From assembly GCA_937924895.1 (NCBI GenBank), contig CALEYP010000044.1:1-11921 (forward strand): DNA of 11,921 nucleotides. The letters are read 5' to 3'. The notes beneath the pieces were generated by a model. It made no database searches and was not told the DNA's origin. It was given only the letters and a program-made list of their open reading frames with translations. Origin of the DNA: an uncultured Alphaproteobacteria bacterium. GTDB lineage: Bacteria; Pseudomonadota; Alphaproteobacteria; Puniceispirillales; Puniceispirillaceae. Position numbers and translations under genes: made by a program. Positions 6,900 to 11,921 of the stretch are shown in pieces; position 1 is the stretch's first letter, and the number at the start of each line of letters is the position of its first letter.

Positions 6900-8321
6900 C
6901 TAATAGGCAATATAGGCGGCATGTTCAGAGGTATAGAAATTCACCGCTGTTGGTCCAACTGAATAGGCCCCGACACCAGAATTTTTTACGCCGCCAAATG
7001 GCATATTATTATCAGGCACTGTCCCGTGATTGACATGCATCATCCCATTTTGGCTTTCAGCCAAGAAACGTTGCACAAGTGAATTATGGTTAGAGAATAA
7101 CGCAGACGTCAGACCAAATTCGGTATCATTCATAATGTGCATCGCTTGATCAAATGTATCAAAGGCCATCAAGCTCAAGACTGGGCCAAAAATTTCCACC
7201 TGCCCAGCTGTGCTGTCATGGGCCACATTGTCCAAGATGGTTGGGGGAAAGAAATAACCGCCCTCGTCACCTGCCCCATCCATTGAAGTACCGCCAGCCA
7301 GCGCAATCGCGCCTTCTGAAATGGCTTTTCGTGTGGTGGTAACCACATCCTCAAAATGCCCCTTATTACAAAGCGGTCCCATGGTGCTATCTGCCTTCAT
7401 ACCATCACCTAAGACCGTCGCCTTTGCTTTGGCGACAAATAGAGATTTGGCTTCATCATATAGGTCACGCTTAATCAGAACGCGGCTGATAGAGGTGCAA
7501 CGCTGGCCGCCTGTTTGGAAGGCCGCGCCGTAGATCTGAGTGACCGCATGATCCAAATCATCACAATCATGAAGAATAGCGGCATTTTTACCGCCTAATT
7601 CTAGCTGTGCTGGAATAAGATTTTCAGCGGCTGCTTTGCCGACGAGACGCCCAGTCCCCACAGAACCTGTGAAACTGACACCATGAATATTTTGGGTAGC
7701 GATCAAAGTGCTTGCCCCTCGTCCGCTCACCATCGCCATTTGCACCAACCCTTCTGGAAAGAAATCTTGGGCAATTTCGCATAAGATATAGTTAGCGGCA
7801 GGTGTAAACTGACTTGGCTTGAAAATCACGGCATTACCAAATGCTAAGGCAGGACACATTTTGCGCAAAGGTGTCATAGCTGGAAAATTCCATGGTGAAA
7901 TACAGAAAATTGTCCCGCGTGGGCGGCGCAGTATCTGATTGGCGAACCCGGCTCTGCCATTAGCGATTGGCGTTGCCCCCATCCGCGCTGCTTCTCCTAC
8001 CATGAAACGACCTTCGGTGGCGCCTTTCATGGTCTCGCCTTTGGCTTCGGCCAAAATTTTGCCTTGCTCAAGGACAATGGCCTCAGCGATACGGTCAAGA
8101 TTGGCTACAACCGCATCTAGAAAGGCATCGAGCTTAGCTGCTCTTTCTAGGCCTGGCACTTTTGCCCACATGGCTTGCGCTTGATTGGCTCGGTCTATGA
8201 TTGCCGGAACATCCTCGTCTTCTGTCCAGCTATAACGGCCAACTACTTCTTGGGGACGTGCAGGATTCACTGTCCCAAACGTCTTTTGCCCTGCAATTGT
8301 AAAATCATATCTATATGTCAT
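6900..8321 (-). CDS. NAD(P)-dependent aldehyde dehydrogenase, semialdehyde-dehydrogenase-like
   Basis: This enzyme oxidises an aldehyde to a carboxylic acid in the cytoplasm. At 473 residues it has full family length. WNFP at 144-147 gives the oxyanion Asn145, and FKPS gives Lys168. The nucleotide fold carries FTGSVGTG near 217-224, ELGGKN gives Glu241 and GGQRCTS gives the nucleophile Cys275. Overall it resembles the succinate/alpha-ketoglutaric semialdehyde dehydrogenase branch, which often sits in sugar-acid catabolic operons, but substrate cannot be fixed from sequence. The ATG at 8321 lies 13 bases after the sulfatase stop, with AAGGA upstream. The next gene follows after 43 bases. In context it could make the acid that the enolase-superfamily enzyme dehydrates, or clear an aldehyde released by the transketolase. 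Confidence 0.9.
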   Translation of the reverse strand: MTYRYDFTIAGQKTFGTVNPARPQEVVGRYSWTEDEDVPAIIDRANQAQAMWAKVPGLERAAKLDAFLDAVVANLDRIAEAIVLEQGKILAEAKGETMKGATEGRFMVGEAARMGATPIANGRAGFANQILRRPRGTIFCISPWNFPAMTPLRKMCPALAFGNAVIFKPSQFTPAANYILCEIAQDFFPEGLVQMAMVSGRGASTLIATQNIHGVSFTGSVGTGRLVGKAAAENLIPAQLELGGKNAAILHDCDDLDHAVTQIYGAAFQTGGQRCTSISRVLIKRDLYDEAKSLFVAKAKATVLGDGMKADSTMGPLCNKGHFEDVVTTTRKAISEGAIALAGGTSMDGAGDEGGYFFPPTILDNVAHDSTAGQVEIFGPVLSLMAFDTFDQAMHIMNDTEFGLTSALFSNHNSLVQRFLAESQNGMMHVNHGTVPDNNMPFGGVKNSGVGAYSVGPTAVNFYTSEHAAYIAY

Positions 8322-8334
8322 GGTCAGCGATCCT

Positions 8335-9831
8335 TTAATCTACAATCACAGCATTCGGCAATAATGTATTTTCGAGATATTCTTTGGCTTGCGCATGTGT
8401 CACCCAGTCAGGCGGTGGGAAACTTGCGCACATTTCCCAATCATCATTTGTGGCTTTCATATGAGCATCAATGCGCGCATCAAATTCATCCATTAACGCG
8501 CTATAGTCAGGATTATCTACTAGGTTATTTTGCTCAAGATAATCAGCCTTCAAATCATAGAGATCGACGCGGCAATCTTTATGTCGCACATAGAGCCAGT
8601 CCTTCGTCCGAATGCCTCTTTGTGCATAGGGCGTATATTCTCCCACATTACCATCTTGTTGTTTGAAAAGCTGATAGAATATCGCATCACGGTGCGTAGC
8701 TGTCTTGCCATCAAGCACATCAAGATAACTTATCGAATGCGCCTCATCCGGCAAGGTCATATTTAGCATCTCGCAAAGGGTACCCATCACATCAACACCC
8801 ACATCGACCATCGCGGTGGTCTTTTGCGCTGCTTTAATGCGCTTTGGATAGCGGATGATGAACGGCACCTGCATAGCGGCGCGATAGGCTTGGTTTTTAA
8901 TACCACAAAAAGAACCATGTTGGCCTAGCATATCACCATGATCACTCCAGAAAATCACCATGGTGTTATCAGCAATACCGCTCTTATCAAGGTGATTGAG
9001 GATGCGTCCGATATTCCAGTCAATATTGCTGATCATGCCATAATATTCCGCCATAAATTGGCGAATTTCAGCCTCTGTCTCAGGCTCGCCAGCAGGCTTG
9101 GTATCATAAGCGGCATGGCTATGATGGGCGGCTTTCGCCTCACCATTGCAAAATTCGCGCAAGCGGCGCTCTTGCACCTGTCTTTGTAAGTCCATGTCAG
9201 GCACGCCAGCACGCAAATCCATATCAGCCGGGTCATACATAGAACGCCAATGATCTGGCATATTATTCGGGAAATGCGGCGGACCATAGCTGACATAGCC
9301 GAAAAAGGGCTTATCAGCATCTTGACTAATGGCGCTATCAATAAAATCAATTAGCTGATCTGTTTGATAATCAGGCTCATATCGTTTGGAGAAATGAGGC
9401 GTGCCCCCATCATCAAAATAGACAGATTTCAAATATTCATGGCCGCGGTTAAAGCCAATAAAATGGTCAAAGCCAAAGCGTCTATCTTTCGGCACAAAAC
9501 CTGGCTTTGGCCCACCCTCTAAATGCCATTTCCCAATATAGCCTGTCTGATAGCCCGCCTCTTTCATCATTTCTGCAAGAAACCGCTGATCACCACGCAG
9601 AGGGAAATGGTTCTGGACCATACCATGACCTTGCGCATATTTACCTGTCAGGACGCTAGCCCGAAACGGACAGCAGACAGGGTAGCTTGTGTAAGCTTCC
9701 GTAAAGTGCATCCCTTCTTGGGCAAGCCTGTCAATATTAGGGGTTTTCACCACCTTATTACCCGCACAACCCATCGCATCACTGCGCATCTGGTCGGGAT
9801 AAATGATGAGGATGTTCGGTTTATCGGTCAT
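8335..9831 (-). CDS. Cys-type sulfatase, cytoplasmic (no signal peptide)
   Basis: This 498-residue member of the alkaline-phosphatase/sulfatase superfamily hydrolyses a sulfate ester. The maturation motif C-C-P-F-R-A with following LTG (53-63) makes Cys53 the residue converted to formylglycine. Other expected residues are Asp13-Gln14 after the first strand, GKWHL (Lys101, His103), PPHFP (His186), and the SDHGD metal site (Asp297, His298). Lys312 probably contacts the sulfate. The protein begins MTDKPNILIIYPDQ with no signal peptide, so it should act in the cytoplasm on an imported substrate. The ATG at 9831 overlaps the tctA stop as ATGA; longer in-frame starts would only extend into tctA. 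It resembles choline-sulfatase and arylsulfatase relatives in general layout. Tight coupling to the transporter suggests the sulfated compound is what TctABC brings in. No maturation enzyme gene is in the window. Confidence 0.92.
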   Translation of the reverse strand: MTDKPNILIIYPDQMRSDAMGCAGNKVVKTPNIDRLAQEGMHFTEAYTSYPVCCPFRASVLTGKYAQGHGMVQNHFPLRGDQRFLAEMMKEAGYQTGYIGKWHLEGGPKPGFVPKDRRFGFDHFIGFNRGHEYLKSVYFDDGGTPHFSKRYEPDYQTDQLIDFIDSAISQDADKPFFGYVSYGPPHFPNNMPDHWRSMYDPADMDLRAGVPDMDLQRQVQERRLREFCNGEAKAAHHSHAAYDTKPAGEPETEAEIRQFMAEYYGMISNIDWNIGRILNHLDKSGIADNTMVIFWSDHGDMLGQHGSFCGIKNQAYRAAMQVPFIIRYPKRIKAAQKTTAMVDVGVDVMGTLCEMLNMTLPDEAHSISYLDVLDGKTATHRDAIFYQLFKQQDGNVGEYTPYAQRGIRTKDWLYVRHKDCRVDLYDLKADYLEQNNLVDNPDYSALMDEFDARIDAHMKATNDDWEMCASFPPPDWVTHAQAKEYLENTLLPNAVIVD

Positions 9832-11330
9832 GACGCATCTCGTTTCATGATTGATTTCATCCGGCGCCATAGTGGCGCACCAAATAGGGTTAAGAATAAT
9901 AGGCCATAAATGCTTAGCCCAATTGGTGTATTGAAAAACTCTAAGATACTTCCTTGGGATGTGGTGATCGATTGACGGAATCCATCTTCAAAAATCACGC
10001 CTAGCACAAAACCGATAACAAGCGGCGCAACACTAAAGCCAAGTTTTCTGATGACATAGCCAAACACACCGGCTGCGATCATAATGCCGACGGCGAAAAG
10101 GCTTGAGAAAGTAGAATAAATTCCCGCCACACTAAGCAAGAACACCAATGGCAAAACGATATTTTGCGGAACACGGATAATTTGTGCGGCAAAACGGATG
10201 GCAAAATAACCAATCACCATCATCACAATATTGATCAAGAACAGGCCAATATAGATGGCATACATTATCTCGCCACGTTCTTCGAAAAGTTTTGGGCCTG
10301 GTGTCAGATTGTTAATCGCAAAAGCACCAAGCAAAATAGCCGCTGCAGGCGTGCCAGGAACACCAAGCGTCATGGTTGGCAATAAGGCGCCGCCCACAGT
10401 CGCATTATTGGCGGTCTCAGGTGCCAAGACACCAATCGGCGCACCTTTACCAAATGCATCAGGTGTATCAGAGCGACGTTTTTCCTCAGCATAGGCATAA
10501 TAGGCCGCCACCGCCGCACCCTCGCCTGGGATAATGCCAATAATGGTACCTACGATTGAGGAACGCATAATCGCGCCTTTTAGCTCTTTCATCCTTTGCC
10601 ATCCTGGGATGGTGATTTTCAGACTGCTGGCATCGAAATCAATTTTATTTAGCGCACGCTCCGCCCCAATAAATACCTCTGAGACAGCAAAAATACCAAT
10701 CAAGAAAGGGATAAGCTTAATACCGCTGTAGAATTGATAGGTGCCAAAGGTATAGCGCTCACCACCACTTAACGGGTCAATACCCCATGTGGTTAGCCAT
10801 AGACCAAGCCCCGCCATGGTCAGGCCTTTCCATAAACTTGCACCAGCGACACGTACCACAACAGCCAGACCAAAGACGCAAACCGCTAAATATTCTCTTG
10901 GGCCAAATTGCGCCGCTAACTTAGCAAGCAAAGGCGCAAAAACAGCCAGAACTAACGCGCTGAATAATCCGCCAATCACGGAGCCTGTTAAGGATAGCCC
11001 TAGCGCCTCACCACCCCTGCCTGCTCGGAACATCGCGTTCCCATCTTGCGCGGTGGCAACAGCAGCACCTGTCCCTGGTATCTTGGCGACAATCGCACTG
11101 ATAGACCCGCCATAGATAGATGCCGAATAGATTGATAATAAGAGCACAATTGAGGGCACAAAGGGCATATCAAAGGTAAAAGGCAATGCCAGCGATAGCG
11201 CCACAGGTGGCCCTAAACCCGGCAGAACACCAATGACAATGCCAATGATAACACCTGCGACCAACATGATTAATGTTATAGGCTGAAATAATAGCTGTGT
11301 TGCTAATTCAAAAGCAGCAGCATCAAACAT
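9828..11330 (-). CDS. tctA: TctA large permease subunit of a tripartite tricarboxylate-type transporter
   Basis: This is the large inner-membrane subunit of the TTT transporter family, which imports organic anions with a periplasmic TctC-type binding protein. At 500 residues with about a dozen hydrophobic segments it has the standard length. Family hallmarks are GVLPGLGPP near 33-41, GGSISAIVAKIPGTGAA in the N-half, GIIPGEGAAVAAYYAYAEEKR in the middle, then the ETANNA and LGVPGTPAAA blocks. The ATG at 11330 follows tctB by 18 bases and has AGAGGT five bases upstream. Its TGA overlaps the sulfatase start by 4 bases. TTT systems take citrate, other carboxylates and some aromatic or sugar acids; the substrate here is inferred from the downstream enzymes to be an acidic, possibly sulfated, carbohydrate. 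Confidence 0.95.
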   Translation of the reverse strand: MFDAAAFELATQLLFQPITLIMLVAGVIIGIVIGVLPGLGPPVALSLALPFTFDMPFVPSIVLLLSIYSASIYGGSISAIVAKIPGTGAAVATAQDGNAMFRAGRGGEALGLSLTGSVIGGLFSALVLAVFAPLLAKLAAQFGPREYLAVCVFGLAVVVRVAGASLWKGLTMAGLGLWLTTWGIDPLSGGERYTFGTYQFYSGIKLIPFLIGIFAVSEVFIGAERALNKIDFDASSLKITIPGWQRMKELKGAIMRSSIVGTIIGIIPGEGAAVAAYYAYAEEKRRSDTPDAFGKGAPIGVLAPETANNATVGGALLPTMTLGVPGTPAAAILLGAFAINNLTPGPKLFEERGEIMYAIYIGLFLINIVMMVIGYFAIRFAAQIIRVPQNIVLPLVFLLSVAGIYSTFSSLFAVGIMIAAGVFGYVIRKLGFSVAPLVIGFVLGVIFEDGFRQSITTSQGSILEFFNTPIGLSIYGLLFLTLFGAPLWRRMKSIMKRDAS

Positions 11331-11348
11331 AATGACCTCTACCTCCGC

Positions 11349-11807
11349 CTACCTAAATTGCGTACCAAGACCATAAGTGAAGACCAAATAGGTAATCACG
11401 GCCCCTGCAATAATAATGACAAAATGCGATATGTTTCGTGTACCCATCGCAAAAGCAATCGCAGGTGTCGCAAACAGGCCTGCAACCATAAAACCAAATT
11501 GCTGCCACAACCCATAGCTGACAACAACTGCAGCGAGGGTTAACAAACCTGTCTTGGCTTGTGTACCATTTTGATACAGCACATCATCACGGTCACCGCC
11601 TGATTCACCATGGACGATATATTCACGTGCATAGATAACAGTGCAAACAACAATAAATCCAAGCAAAACAAGGGGAAAGAATTTAGTCGGCAGAGTGGCA
11701 TCACCAAGGGCCGGCGTCTCAAAACCCCAGGCAATCACTGCCATCCACCCTGAAAAGATAAGCAGGATCACGGCAAATATGAGATTGGCACGTTGTTGTG
11801 ACATCAT
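11349..11807 (-). CDS. tctB: TctB small membrane subunit of a tripartite tricarboxylate-type transporter
   Basis: This is a 152-residue protein with four predicted membrane segments (about residues 9-28, 44-60, 89-120 as a split pair, and 128-147), the usual size and layout of TctB, the poorly conserved small partner of TctA. Two adjacent ATG codons (11807 and 11804) could start it. No good ribosome site is visible before either, only GGGCTCTCCCTC, so initiation may be weak. It is assigned mainly by size, hydrophobic pattern and position directly before tctA. Upstream is a strong hairpin that separates it from the probable tctC. Confidence 0.88.
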   Translation of the reverse strand: MMSQQRANLIFAVILLIFSGWMAVIAWGFETPALGDATLPTKFFPLVLLGFIVVCTVIYAREYIVHGESGGDRDDVLYQNGTQAKTGLLTLAAVVVSYGLWQQFGFMVAGLFATPAIAFAMGTRNISHFVIIIAGAVITYLVFTYGLGTQFR

Positions 11808-11849
11808 GAGGGAGAGCCCAATTCAATTAGACTAAATTGATAAAGAAAT

Positions 11850-11880
11850 AACGGCACCCCATTGAAAATGAGGTGCCGCT
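11850..11880 (-). terminator. Hairpin between probable tctC and tctB, likely partial terminator
   Basis: On the minus strand, AGCGGCACCTCATT pairs with AATGGGGTGCCGTT around a TTC loop, giving about 14 pairs including two G-U pairs. It is followed by a U-rich stretch (ATTTCTTTA). It starts 11 bases after the TAG of the upstream reading frame. A leaky terminator here would favour the binding protein over the membrane subunits, as in the ABC importer on the left. The U-tract is interrupted, so a 3'-end stabilising hairpin is also possible. Confidence 0.7.
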
Positions 11881-11891
11881 TAGGAGAAAGA

Positions 11892-11921
11892 CTACTTATG
11901 AAGTAAGCCAAGACCATCTAG
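11892..11921 (-). CDS. Last codons of an upstream gene, probably tctC (periplasmic binding protein), cut by window edge
   Basis: Only nine codons and a stop are visible, reading LDGLGLLHK followed by TAG on the minus strand. They lie just before the hairpin and about 85 bases upstream of tctB. The identity as TctC rests mostly on gene order, since TTT operons usually run tctC-tctB-tctA; the residues themselves are too few to prove it. Confidence 0.4.
   Translation of the reverse strand, partial: LDGLGLLHK

Noticed and set aside
8175..8666. 163-codon open frame on the plus strand
   Set aside because: It is antisense to the well-supported aldehyde dehydrogenase and sulfatase genes, and its translation shows no family motif.
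9033..9350. 105-codon open frame on the minus strand
   Set aside because: It sits in another frame inside the sulfatase gene and is low in complexity, with no recognisable domain.
1..11921. CRISPR array, insertion sequence or transposase
   Set aside because: No regularly spaced repeats, terminal inverted repeats or transposase-like reading frames were seen.

Overview
The window comes from a proteobacterial chromosome, most likely a marine alphaproteobacterium. The main support is iolG and its sugar-binding protein, which look like the rhizobial/alphaproteobacterial inositol genes, together with moderate GC content and a tctABC-type carboxylate transporter. Genus-level placement is not possible from this sequence alone. 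Every recognisable gene lies on the minus strand, so transcription runs from right to left.

Left part (1 to about 2925): a myo-inositol-type uptake and oxidation module. In transcription order it holds iolG (inositol 2-dehydrogenase), a control region with a perfect 18-bp palindrome of LacI-family type, a periplasmic sugar/inositol-binding protein with a clear signal peptide, an intrinsic terminator, and an RbsC-type ABC permease cut by the window edge.

Boundary (about 2926 to 3131): a short intergenic stretch carries only the 3' part of a tRNA gene (T-arm, acceptor 3' strand and CCA), best read as tRNA-Pro. This is the usual footprint of an integrative element that used a tRNA 3' end as its attachment site. 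The geometry puts the imported DNA to the right and the ancestral chromosome to the left.

Right part (3132 to 11921): one compact run of co-directional genes. In transcription order it holds the last codons of a probable tctC, a hairpin, tctB, tctA, a Cys-type sulfatase without a signal peptide, an aldehyde dehydrogenase, a mandelate-racemase-type enolase-superfamily enzyme, a split transketolase encoded C-half first, and a short-chain dehydrogenase. Several junctions overlap by 4 to 8 bases and the others are short, so this looks like one operon. The combination reads as a catabolic route for an imported sulfated or acidic carbohydrate: uptake of an anion by TctABC, removal of a sulfate ester in the cytoplasm, oxidation and dehydration of the acid sugar, and two-carbon transfer by the transketolase. 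The substrate and the order of steps are inference. I do not recognise this exact gene set as a described pathway.
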